From the NCBI GenBank assembly GCA_015179125.1, contig WHVA01000289.1, positions 1 to 64,000 on the forward strand: DNA of 64,000 nt, given 5' to 3'. Shown here piece by piece: positions 41,134 to 50,320 of the stretch (positions are counted from its first letter, which is position 1; each line of letters opens with the position of its first letter). Below the pieces are notes generated by a model, which saw nothing but the letters and a program-made list of their open reading frames with translations, had not been told where the DNA came from and ran no database searches. This DNA comes from Gautieria morchelliformis (lineage: Eukaryota > Basidiomycota > Agaricomycetes > Gomphales > Gomphaceae). The position numbers and the translations under genes are program-made.

Positions 41134-41916
41134 TCACTCCTTTCGGCGTGGGTCTTCCACGTCGCGACTGCGTTCATTGGCTGCGGACTGTCGCGAGCTC
41201 GGACGAGTTGCGTCGCGTTCCCCTCGTGGGTGGAGTGCTTTCTGGACGTCTTCCAGCGTGGCTGCGTCTTGCAGCCTGATCTCCTCCGCCTGGTGGAGTT
41301 CCTTGCCGATTGCCATTAGGGCAGCGGTGGCGTTGTGGAGCTGCGATGCCAGCTGATCGTGCTTGTGGCGCATCAGCGTGCTTCGGTGCAGCGCAGCCTG
41401 CACCTGTTTGTTCAGGGCCTCTGCCGTCTCGTGGTCAATGGCGTGAGCCCTCGAGCTCTTGCGACTAGAGCTTGAGTATTCCGAGTCCTGACTATTGTCT
41501 GGGGCTCGTCTCTCTTGCTGTCGTCCTCCTTCAGGGACGATCGTCGCCGCTCTACTTCGAGAGCGTCGGTTTGAGTCATGGCTTTGTGCCCGTCTTGACG
41601 TTGTTGCTCTACCATCTGACGACGGCGAGACTTCTCTGCCCTTTCCTTTGTCCTCGGGCAGAGGGAGGTGGGGGGGCGGTGCCGGCTCGTCGCTCGGCGT
41701 CGTCTCTTCTTCGGCCACGCTCAACGAGACGTGGTCGGGGTTTTCCTCGTTCCCTACTGAGGGGACGAGGGCGGTGAGATCTACGATCTCTCCGTCTTCT
41801 ATCGTCCTGGTCTCTTGGTCCAGGATAGCGTCAGCCGTCGTGTCACTGGGCTGCGCCTGGGGTGTGGATCTCGAGCTCGTCGCTCGTGTCCGTCTTCGAC
41901 TGCGTGGAATCATCAT
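41134..41916 (-). CDS. Gypsy-1 leading ORF (ORF A), copy 2, 260 aa
   Basis: Near-identical to 67-855. It starts about 140 bp inside the 5' LTR and ends RRKE-TGA. The TGA is followed in frame by four codons and the Met of the Gag ORF, and the same TGA is present in copy 1. The protein is Ser/Arg-rich at the N-terminus, acidic in the middle and helical (likely coiled coil) in the C-terminal third. Confidence 0.75.
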   Translation of the reverse strand: MMIPRSRRRTRATSSRSTPQAQPSDTTADAILDQETRTIEDGEIVDLTALVPSVGNEENPDHVSLSVAEEETTPSDEPAPPPHLPLPEDKGKGREVSPSSDGRATTSRRAQSHDSNRRSRSRAATIVPEGGRQQERRAPDNSQDSEYSSSSRKSSRAHAIDHETAEALNKQVQAALHRSTLMRHKHDQLASQLHNATAALMAIGKELHQAEEIRLQDAATLEDVQKALHPRGERDATRPSSRQSAANERSRDVEDPRRKE

Positions 41917-42054
41917 GCTCGCAGCCGACAGTAGAGGGTCTACTGGAGGGTCTCAACGATGTTTAGTCGTCGACGCAGCGATCTTTTTCAAGATTGCTTC
42001 GAATCCACTATCAGTTGGTCGCGTGGCGATCAACCGCAGGATAGTTCAAAAAGG

Positions 42055-42268
42055 TGTAAAGATGTCGATCTTAGGACCTTGTATCACAAGGGCACTGCAG
42101 AACTTGACCAATGAGTGGTATTCTGAATGCTACGTAGTGACAGGTAAGAGTAAGATGCGATGGGGACCGCTAGCCGGTTCCCACGCATAAACTATACAGT
42201 GGGTCCCTAAGGGGCCCACTGGGATTATGTAATAACTAATGTACATGTAGATACACGGGTTATTTACA
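42055..42268 (-). repeat. Gypsy-1 5' LTR of copy 2, 214 bp
   Basis: TGTAAA..TTTACA ends; nearly identical to 988-1199 and 21023-21237. Its outer end joins Copia-3 gag sequence (flank CGCCG). Confidence 0.93.
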
Positions 42269-42815
42269 CGCCGGTATCCTCCTGAAGTCGTTGTCCCACA
42301 CACAGTACGTCCACATCGAGGGTGTGATGGATGATCCAGTTGAGATGTGGAAGAAACTGAAAATGGCTCACCGATCCCAAGTGGCGAACAGCCGATTCCA
42401 CGCAATACAGAAACTGCTGAACATATGAAAGGAGGACCCTGAGTCCCTTACAGACTACATCACCCGTGTAAACGCCGCAACGAACGATCTCATAGCTCTA
42501 GCACCCAGCACTCTCACCGTCCAGAGCATCGTTGACGAAATCGGGATCCATGCAGCTATCGCAGGACTCGACCAAACCGAGTACAGCGCGTTCACCTCAT
42601 CCCTACTCCTGATCAGCACACTCGATCGTACCACCGTCTCCACTGCCTTCAGGAACGAGGACATGAAGCGCCAAGCAAGCCTAGCATCGTCGGGAGCAGC
42701 GCTCACCATAGCCAGAGAAAAGAAGACCGTCGTTCCTACATGCTCAGCATGCAGGAAGCGAGGCCACTCTGCAGACCAATGCTGGATCGCGCATCCAGAG
42801 CTTCGACCTGCATGA
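42269..42815 (+). pseudogene. Copia-3 Gag, 5'-truncated
   Basis: One frame with a single TGA (42426-42428) reads VEMWKKLKMAHRSQVANSRF, then DYITRVNAATNDLIAL and GIHAAIAGLDQTEYSAFTSS. This is the Copia-type (UBN2) Gag pattern, ending in a zinc knuckle CSACRKRGHSADQC. A second TGA (42813-42815) separates it in frame from the protease ORF. The start is lost at the Gypsy-1 junction. Confidence 0.85.
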
Positions 42816-42857
42816 CAGAGACAGGACGGCCGGAACGCGAACCAAGCGAAAGAGAGC

Positions 42858-45029
42858 GTGCCAAACCCAGTGGTGCAAGAACTTGCCGGAAACGCGAGTC
42901 TACGATCCCTCCACTCGTCACCTATCAGCAGCAACGCTGATCTACATTGGAATACTGATACAGGCGCCACTAGCCATATGACGCCACACCGTCATTGGCT
43001 TCGAGACTACGAGCCATACCGCGTACCCATTCGACTGGCGACAAACGAGATAGTGTATTCAGCCGGGAAGGGACGGGTCCTCTTTGCGCCGATGATAGAT
43101 GGAAGAACAGGGCGAAACATTATTTTCTCGAAAGTCTTACATGTACCAGCCCTCCAAAACAACCTGCTCGCTGTCCTACATCTCACTACACATCATGAGT
43201 TCCAAGTCAGTATTGTGAGAGACCGCATCTCGTTCTTCCAAGATGGGAACCTGCGCTTCTATGCCGCAGTACAGAATGGTACGGGTTTCCTGATTGGGAA
43301 CACTATACCCGACCCAGAACATACCTTTACTGCCTCATCGTCGCCTCTAGAAGATCGCTCCTTATGGCACCAACGCCTCGCACACATCGGATCGGCACGT
43401 CTGGATAAGCTGTTAGAGAACAACATGGCCCGTGGGATTCAAATAAAATCAAAGAAAACTCTGCCAGCTATCTGTGAGCCGTGCATCGCTGCAAAACAAC
43501 ACCGCAATCCTTTCCCAAAAAGGATCGATAACCGCGCCTCAAAGCCACTTGACCTTGTTGTATCAGATGTACACGGACCACTGCCAGTTCGCTCAGCGAC
43601 CGGCCATCGATACTGGATAATGTTCATGGATGACCACACGAGATACAGATGTGTGTATCTCCTGAGAACGAAAGACGAAGCTTTCAATGCATACTGCGCG
43701 TACGAAGCCTTTGCTGAAAACCAAACGGGCGAGAGGGTGAGAAGGTTCAGAGACAACAAAGATGGGGAGTACATAGGCAAGAAATGGGATGAGCACTTCA
43801 AACGTCGAGGTATCATCCATGAGCATACCACAAAAGGTACACCACAACAAAACGGGATCTCGGAGCGCACAAACCGTACTCTCATTGAAGGTACAATTGC
43901 GCTACTACAACAAGCTCACCTGCCAGCAATGATGTGGGGGGACGCCCTAAAACTGCTAGTACACATCGTTAATGCCACCCCAACCTCAGCACTCCCAAAC
44001 ATGATGCTGTACGAAGCTTGGCATGGCCAAAGACCGGATCTAGGAATGCTTCGAACCTTTGGATGCACGGCCTACGTCCACGTGAAGAAGGAAGACCGGA
44101 CCGGACTGCAACCAAGAACCCAAAAGTGTATCTACCTCGGTTTCGAAACCGGGTACAAGGGCTGGCGCTGCCTTGACCCTGTCACGAAACGCACCATCAT
44201 CTCTCGGGATGTCATATTCAATGAATCCGAATTCCCAGGACTATCCACCTCAAGCTCCACTGACCAAGAATCGCTCCTACCTGCGTTTCCACTCCCGAGA
44301 GAAGTCACTGCTCCTCCAGACATCGCACAAGAACCACAGGATCCAAACCCTGACCCTGAACCCCTCAACGACGACCACAAAAACCTTCCCATCCCTCAAA
44401 TCCCTGAACCACCACACTTGCCCATTGACGAGCCCTGCCGTTCAAGCAGGAACACAGCCCGAGTTGACTACCGCCAGCTTCATGACCCATTTTTCAGGCC
44501 ACAACCACCACCAGACCTCAATTCGGACCCTGATGGGGGCACAGCAATAATTGCATCCATCATCGAGGCCCTGGAATTCGTCCACGACGGACCAATCGCT
44601 GTCAGCAGCAACACACCATCATCAGGTACCATTGAGATAGCTCTGAATGCGACGATCAAGGATGACAGAGTCCCAAGAACCTTCGCAGAAGCAATGCGAC
44701 AATCCGATAGCCAACTATGGAAAGAATCAACAGACACTGAAATCCAAGCGCTTCTAAACAATGGAACATGGGAACTGGTAAAACTACCACCGGGAGAAAA
44801 AGCCATCGGATCAAGATGGGTGTTCCGAATTAAGCTCCATTCAAACGGATACCTGGACAAGTACAAGAGCCGTCTAGTGGCAAAAGGGTATACCCAACGG
44901 CCAGGTATTGACTACGATGAGGTTTTTGCTCCCACAGCGAGATGGGCCACCTTGCGTACTTTTACTGGCGCAAGGAGCACTTCAAGGAGCGCACATCGAA
45001 TCAGTAGACATCTCGAACGCCTATCTTAA
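42858..45029 (+). pseudogene. Copia-3 protease, integrase and RT start
   Basis: Contains the protease site WNTDTGATSHM, the GAG-pre-integrase segment LWHQRLAHIG..CEPCIAAKQHR, and the integrase core with VSDVHGP, MDDHTRY and TPQQNGISERTNRT. The segment that should read like RSDNGGEY is RDNKDGEY, so the second catalytic Asp is displaced or replaced by Asn. The C-terminal linker is Pro/Asp-rich. RT begins with WKESTDTEIQALLNNGTWEL and SRWVFRIKLHSNG..RLVAKGYTQ. A frameshift near 44960, after FAPTARWATLRT, moves RT to another frame, and the last 25 residues here are out of frame. Confidence 0.92.
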
Positions 45030-45315
45030 TGGAGTACTAGGTGACGATGCAAATATATACATGGATCAGCCGGAGGGATACCACCAAGGAGGTGAAGACT
45101 GGGTATGTAAACTGAAGAGAGGAATCTATGGTCTCAAACAAAGCGGAAGACTGTGGTATGAGAGGCTTGGGGCCGCACTGGAAAGCATAAGCTTCAAACG
45201 TCTCCAATCCGACCCAAGCGTTTACATTTGGGCGAGCGGCACCACAAAGATTGTCATCCCTGTTTTCGTTGACGATCTAACCCTAGTATCGAACTCCAAA
45301 CAGGATCTCGACTGA
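44962..45315 (+). pseudogene. Copia-3 RT core
   Basis: Continues RT after the frameshift: HIESVDISNAYLNG, PEGYHQGGEDWVCKL, GIYGLKQSGRLWYERL, and the catalytic FVDDLTLVS. It ends in TGA at 45313-45315, after which the same frame goes on (VKNELAKIFKLKDLGE), so this is a nonsense mutation. Confidence 0.9.
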
Positions 45316-45345
45316 GTAAAGAACGAACTCGCCAAGATATTCAAG

Positions 45346-46233
45346 TTGAAGGACCTAGGAGAAACGACATCGCTATTGGGAGTGGAAGTAAACTACAACC
45401 GCTTGAAAAGGACGCTGAAACTATCGCAAAAACAATACATACAAGACATCCTAAACCATTTTCACATGATGGAGTGTCGCCCAGTTTCGACACCCATGAC
45501 TCCCGGCCTGAACTTGAGCTCAGCGATGGGTCCATCAACCCCAGAAGAAGTCAAAGAAATGCGGAACACACCGTACCTAAACGCAGTCGGCGCGCTGAAT
45601 TATCTCGCTATAGCGACTCGCCCCGACATCGCATACACCGTCGGATGTCTTGCCCGTTTCAACTCAAACCCCGGTCCCGCCCATTGGGCGGCCATGAAGC
45701 ACCTGCTGCGTTACTTGAAAGGAACCATGGATCTAGCACTCACCTTCGCCCCCAACGACTCGACTGAGACGTTCCAAATGTGGACGGATGCTGATCACAG
45801 CGGGAACTTAGATAACGGCAGGTCGACCTCCGGATTCCTCACAAAGATCGGGACAGGAGCTATCAGTTGGGCTAGCAAACTGCAAAACATTGTCACCCTT
45901 TCCACAACGGAAGCAGAGTTCGTAGCGGCAACCCTAGCCGGAACTGAAATCATGTGGTTACAGAACCTGTTCGACAAACTCGACTCGAAGATCGAGAAGC
46001 CGTCCTACCTCTACATAGACAACCAGTCCGCCTTATCCGTAGCGAAAAACCCCGAGCACCATGGCCGTATGAAACACCTCGACCTTAGATTCTTCTGGTT
46101 ACGGGAGAAAGTCGCACAGAAAATAATTCAAGTGAAGTATGTACCCACGAAGGATATGCCGGCGGACCTCTTAACAAAAGCATTGCCCCGTGAGGCGATG
46201 GAGCGGCATAGGCATGCCATGGGACTTTTCTAA
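45346..46233 (+). CDS. Copia-3 RT C-terminus and RNase H, 295 aa
   Basis: Begins MKDLGETTSLLGVEV, the end of the Copia RT, then YLNAVGALNYLAIATRPDIA and the RNase H with WTDADHSGN, LSTTEAEFVAA, YIDNQSALSVAKN, and the terminal signature MPADLLTKALP. The catalytic acidic residues look intact. It ends at 46233, 28 bp before the 3' LTR. Confidence 0.92.
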   Translation: MKDLGETTSLLGVEVNYNRLKRTLKLSQKQYIQDILNHFHMMECRPVSTPMTPGLNLSSAMGPSTPEEVKEMRNTPYLNAVGALNYLAIATRPDIAYTVGCLARFNSNPGPAHWAAMKHLLRYLKGTMDLALTFAPNDSTETFQMWTDADHSGNLDNGRSTSGFLTKIGTGAISWASKLQNIVTLSTTEAEFVAATLAGTEIMWLQNLFDKLDSKIEKPSYLYIDNQSALSVAKNPEHHGRMKHLDLRFFWLREKVAQKIIQVKYVPTKDMPADLLTKALPREAMERHRHAMGLF

Positions 46234-46261
46234 CTGGGAGATTGCCTGCGTCAGGGGGGTG

Positions 46262-46436
46262 TGTCGTTATCTGTCGATTAGTCAGCTCCCAGTAGCTACA
46301 TAGCGGCTGAGTTCGAAGTTGGAATCTTACTCAGTTGATTCCACCTTCGAACTCAGGTACGTGCACGCTGTCATCCTATGTAGAAGATAATAGGAAACTT
46401 ACTCGTTGATTCCACCTTCGAACTCAGGATCTGACA
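46262..46436 (+). repeat. Copia-3 3' LTR, about 175 bp
   Basis: Begins TGTCGTTATC after the polypurine tract. The end is placed at CTGACA (46436) by the TG..CA rule; with the 5' LTR lost the right border cannot be checked. A 20-bp phrase TGATTCCACCTTCGAACTCA occurs twice inside (about 46336 and 46408). Confidence 0.7.
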
Positions 46437-46555
46437 AGAGTGTGAGGATAGGTGGAGGGATGAAAAAACAGTTGAGAAATTTTTCAGCTAATTCAAAAGT
46501 TTTTTTGTAACTGCAGTTCACTCTTTTGGACTTCGCAAATGACGATCCACAATGG

Positions 46556-46712
46556 CGCCCAAAAGCCCGGGTTTAAGGGCCGGGCTCAGGGCTTCTGAAA
46601 ACGAAGCCCGGCCCTCCTCCTAGGGCTTTTGGAGGCCTGGGCCGGGCCGGGCTTGGGCTTTTTAGGGCTGGGCTCGGGCTCAGCCCGGGCCTGAGCCCAA
46701 GCCTGGAGAACA
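46556..46712. repeat. GGGCC-rich inverted-repeat block, relative of the MITE-like element
   Basis: Dense GGGCCGGGCT / AGCCCGGCCC repeats able to fold back on themselves, ending GAGAACACTA, close to the GCAGAACACTAG end of the element at 7655-8144. The other terminus is not clear. The island of transposons ends about here. Confidence 0.5.
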
Positions 46713-47132
46713 CTAATGGCAGCTGGTGTGTATGATGGATCGATCACGTAGGTGGATATTACTCCAGCTCCCTGTCGTACAACCCGGCTGCGTGTACTGC
46801 AAGAAAAGAGAGCCGGCCTATGGTGCACCAGCACAAGTTGGGTGGCGCTTTAAGTTTCTGAACACAGTCGTAAGGTCGATGCAAGTGCGTAAACTGCTGA
46901 TGAGAACCAATTTACTACTGTACCTCCAGATGGAGAGCAAATATCAGTTTTGACGACTAACACACGGCATGACTAAAACATATTAGAAAGGCCATCATAA
47001 TGCTCATGTATGGAGACTCGTTTCATTACGTTCTTGCAAGCCTTCAGATCTTAGAATGGGGATCCGTGGCATCTCTGGAACAGTTGAACAAGACGCCCTG
47101 CATGCATACGGTGAATTAGTTACATAATAGAC
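46713..47132. other. Intergenic DNA, left border of the gene-rich part
   Basis: No ORF with family resemblance, no repeat seen. Confidence 0.5.
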
Positions 47133-47417
47133 TCAGCATCCAGAGATTTCAAGTTCTTCATTCTGGTGCAGCACTAATTTCATGATACTAATCAAGGCTG
47201 CAACAACATCTGCGAACCTCTGCTCTGAAGGCACCAATAAAACGTTCAGACACCTTCTGCAGAGCGCTTCACGGTCATAGCCTCCATCATCAATATGAGG
47301 ATGTGCATCAGCCTCACTGGTTGAGCCACATGTCATTCGCTGACGTATAATTCCTGGCACGCCCGTTCGGGTTTGCAACTCAGCTTCAACTGTTCGGACA
47401 CTAGGTAGTTGACCCAA
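47133..47417 (-). CDS. Hypothetical protein or last exon, 94 aa
   Basis: The minus-strand frame is of normal complexity (TVEAELQTRTGVPGIIRQ, EALCRRCLNVLLVPSEQRFA) and ends EELEISGC. It could be the 3' exon of a gene whose upstream exons lie among the frames at 47581-48290 on the same strand. No domain is recognised and no splice model was convincing. Confidence 0.25.
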   Translation of the reverse strand: MGQLPSVRTVEAELQTRTGVPGIIRQRMTCGSTSEADAHPHIDDGGYDREALCRRCLNVLLVPSEQRFADVVAALISIMKLVLHQNEELEISGC

Positions 47418-48531
47418 GTAGGTCTACCAAGTTGTACCCTGCGAACATCACGCTCATATCACAAGCTCAAAGATACACGACCGTTACCCTGCTAAAAGCC
47501 TATCAGGATTTCCATGGGACGATGAAAATGGCATCAATGTGGAACCTGATAACACTGCATGTGGATCGCCGCCTTTCATGCTAATATCTTGCCAGAAACA
47601 TTCTAAAGCTGCTCCCTTCCGTAACTTCAAGGATTACGGGGCAACGAGCCGCCTCCGCGATAGAAAGAACCTGCAGAAGTTTGTGGTTCAGAGAAGGCAA
47701 CATTGCTAAATAACACTGACATGGATGTTGCCCCCCGACCGGCGGGCCGGGCGGTAATGTCGTAGGACCGAATCCGCCAATACCGCCTGACCACACGGAA
47801 ACAACAACGAACTTCAACCTCACGCAGCTCCAAACGCAATTACTCTGCGTTGGGGTTTGACGGCTGGTCCCCTGACGTTGAACCTTTTGATGGAGAGGAC
47901 GGGGCCGGGAACAACACCAAGTCCCCTGTGTCCATGCAGTTAGCCTTCTCGCCGAACTGGAGCAATTCAGGACCGAAATGGGTGTTATCAGGGAATTCAA
48001 GGTCTAGGCCCAGGCATGTAAGGATCCACGCAAGGCATGGCACTTATGGAGCGAGAGCCGCTGGAGCCGCAGCAGCAGGGAATATCGCGAGTTAGTGACG
48101 CCCGCTTAATCTTGCGAGACATGGCTTTGGGGGCATCCAGATACATTGCCATAGGTGATTTTTTCATTAACTCACCCGAGGCAGTAGAAGTCTTTTTTGA
48201 CTCGAGTGCGCCGAAAGCTATGGGTCGAGAAACGTCTGGCAGAAATGGGCTGCCCGGCGAGATGAGCGGGCATCCATCCGTTCAGGAGTAGATTCACAGG
48301 CTACACCACCAATTGCCCATGCCTTGTGAGAACAAAGAAAGTGGTGCGCGAAAACGAACTTCAATACTTGCGATAATTATTATGTACATTTTATAAATAT
48401 ACAATGGCATAAAAATAATCTTCGCATGAATAGACTATCGTACTGTGCTAGCAACCCGCATCGATCTTACTGCCGGATAAGCAGTCGGGAGGCAGTACTT
48501 GATTTGTACATTGACCTTGGAGACTATAAGT
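47418..48531. other. Region with overlapping short frames, no confident gene
   Basis: Minus-strand frames at 48000-47581 (with GGFGPTTLPPGPPVGG) and 48043-47840, and a plus-strand frame at 48037-48291, overlap each other. None shows a family pattern. A spliced minus-strand gene is possible. Confidence 0.3.
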
Positions 48532-48749
48532 TATTACTCCGGGATGAGAGTAATCGCCAAACCGACTTTTAGTGGCATAACGTACAGGCAAAAAAAGCGT
48601 ATAAATGAGACCACTAGGTTCGACATACATAATGCTGTCACGTATTACTCCGGGATGAGAATTATCGCCAAAGCGACTTTTGGTGGCATAACGTACAGGC
48701 AAAAAGGCGTATAAATGAGACCAGGTCCGACATACATAATGCTGTCACG
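48532..48749. repeat. Tandem duplication of about 110 bp
   Basis: TATTACTCCGGGATGAGA starts at 48532 and 48643 (111 bp apart) and a partial third start (GTCACGTATCATT) lies at 48745-48757. Both units contain GGCATAACGTACAGGCAAAA and CATACATAATGCTGTCACG. It lies immediately beyond the 3' end of the HMG-box gene and overlaps its stop codon. Confidence 0.85.
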
Positions 48750-49775
48750 TATCATTCTTCTTCTTCTTCTTTCCGTCGTCGGTCTTCTTTTTCTTGTCCA
48801 CCTTCACCGGAGGAGGGGTTGGGGTCTTTACGGCTTCTCTTTTGGACTTCTTGCGAGGAGGTTCGGGTGCGGGCTGAGGAGCCTCTTCTTCGTCCTCGTC
48901 ATCCTCAGACGAAGTGTCTGAGCTAGGGCTGCTGGATTCTTCTTCTTCTTCGTCGTCGTCATCATCGTTGCTCGTGGGGGTGGGCTTGACGACAGACTTC
49001 TCCACAGATGGCTAGCGTAGATCTCGTCAGTACACGACATGATGGTTGTTAATCGAGTAGACCTTAACAGCAGCTGGAGTTTTGCTTTTCGCCGTAGGCG
49101 GCTTGGTCGAAGCCCCCGTGGCCTCCGTAGTCTCGGTAGGTTTCTTTGGATTAGCATCGTAATCCGCTTTGGCTTTCTCGTACAAAACCTTGGAGTCTTT
49201 CGTAGCCTGCATGTATGGCTAGGTTCAAAAAGCGCGCAGTGTTCAGTGAAAGTACGCGACAGTTCGAAGTAGCCAGCATACCTCTTTGTCCTTCTCATCC
49301 ATCCCAGCCCAAAGTTTTGAGACCTCTGCTAGAAGTTGGTTATGGGGCATCTCGGGGTGTTCGGCCTTGACCTGCTTGCGCACTTCGTTCTGGAAGAGAA
49401 GATACGCGGACGGTGGCCTTTTTGGAGCGTTCACGTCCTTCGGTTTTTTTTCCTTTACTGGACGCTTCTTCTTTCCCTCCTGGTCGCCCGAGAGCTTCCT
49501 TTTTTTGCCTGTGGCAGTAAGGCTCGAGGGTGTATGGAAGGACTCATTGAACATTGGTGGCACAGGGATATTTTGGAGATTGTTTACGCGGGAGAACCAA
49601 TTTGAAAAGTTTTCAGCGGTGTGGGCAGCATCGCGCATCGCGACAGCAGCACGCGCGAAAGCATTGCAGACCTGCGTGGTGTGAGATAAGGGGCATAGCG
49701 AAAAGAGCTGCCCGGACAAACCTCATGTTGGTGTTTCTCGAGAGTATCAGCATCCAAGCCATTAGGGTGCACCAT
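48745..49775 (-). CDS. HMG-box chromatin protein, 288 aa
   Basis: Four exons (49775-49722, 49671-49282, 49218-49063, 49011-48745) with introns of 50, 63 and 51 bp, all GT..AG, give one frame of 288 residues. The N-terminal helical part (CNAFARAAVAMRDAAHTAENF) is followed by Lys-rich linkers and a single HMG box at about residues 96-166: NAPKRPPSAYLLFQNEVRK, HPEMPHNQLLAEVSKLWAGM, then YEKAKADYDAN. The C-terminus is highly acidic (Asp/Glu/Ser runs) and then basic (KKSKRE, KKKKK). This matches NHP6/HMGB-like DNA-bending proteins with an acidic tail, acting in the nucleus. The start at 49775 is the Met before HPNGLD; an upstream in-frame Met at 49853 is possible. It is divergent from the PNUTS-like gene. 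Confidence 0.88.
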
Positions 49776-50320
49776 TTGGCTATTGCCAAATAGTAATGAG
49801 CGTTCAACAAGTTGTTGACTTTTTGTAAGTGGGTTTGTAGTCCACACTAACAAGGTTCAAAACCCTTTGTAGTTGATTACTAGTAGTATTTGTACTAGTT
49901 ATTAAGTACATCCGTCCATAGAAAATCCACACGGAAAAATAATGTTACAAAGGCACTTTGTCTGTCACATCTACATTGCTTCAGATTAGTATATCCAACA
50001 CCGTGGAGTCTTAATGTCACAGCAGCAAAAAAGAAAAAGAGGAAAGAAGCTTTTCAAAGCTTATCGGTCGCGCCTAAGCGCTAGTACTTTTAAGTCTGCT
50101 TTTCGAGCGGAGCTTGACTCAGACGGCCTGCTTTTGTTCGCCCGTCATCTTCCATCTTCCTCAGCAAAGGTAAAGCACAAAAGAGACACACAAAATCGTG
50201 TCAAGGTTACATACGCAGAGGGGAACGTATTCTGATCATCCAAGTGTAAAGGGTGACAAAGTGACGATCGCGTACAACAGCAGCTCGTAATTGGAATCGA
50301 ATCCAGAGACAGAGACAGAA
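49776..50320. promoter_or_regulatory. Divergent promoter region of the HMG-box and PNUTS-like genes
   Basis: 545 bp between the two start codons. It is AT-richer than the flanks, with no ORF of weight (a 73-residue frame at 50014-50235 is unsupported). No specific factor site is claimed. Confidence 0.5.

Larger units (their letters stand above)
36690..42268 (-). mobile_element. Gypsy-1 copy 2, 3'-truncated by Gypsy-2
   Basis: Read right to left: 5' LTR (42055-42268), ORF A, Gag-protease, RT, RNase H and the start of integrase, which ends at 36690 where the Gypsy-2 LTR begins. ORF A, Gag-protease, RT and RNase H all lie in one frame separated only by single TGA codons at 41134-41136, 38779-38781 and 37846-37848. 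A frameshift upstream of about 36990 precedes the integrase part. Its 5' LTR abuts the interior of Copia-3 gag, so it was inserted in Copia-3. Confidence 0.92.
42269..46436 (+). mobile_element. Copia-3, 5'-truncated Ty1/Copia element
   Basis: Gag fragment, protease, integrase, RT and RNase H in the Ty1/Copia order, followed by a polypurine tract (TCAGGGGGGTG) and the 3' LTR. The 5' LTR and start of gag are missing at the junction with Gypsy-1. The frame carries three in-frame TGA codons (42426-42428, 42813-42815, 45313-45315) and one frameshift near 44960. Confidence 0.93.

Noticed and set aside
46556-46712. Structured ncRNA or terminator from the GGGCC-rich block
   Set aside because: Similar GGGCY-rich arms and the same terminal word occur in the MITE-like element at 7655-8144, so a transposon relic explains it better.
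47581-48000. 139-codon minus-strand ORF as a confident gene
   Set aside because: Overlapping frames, no domain and no consistent splice model; kept only as a possibility in the region note.
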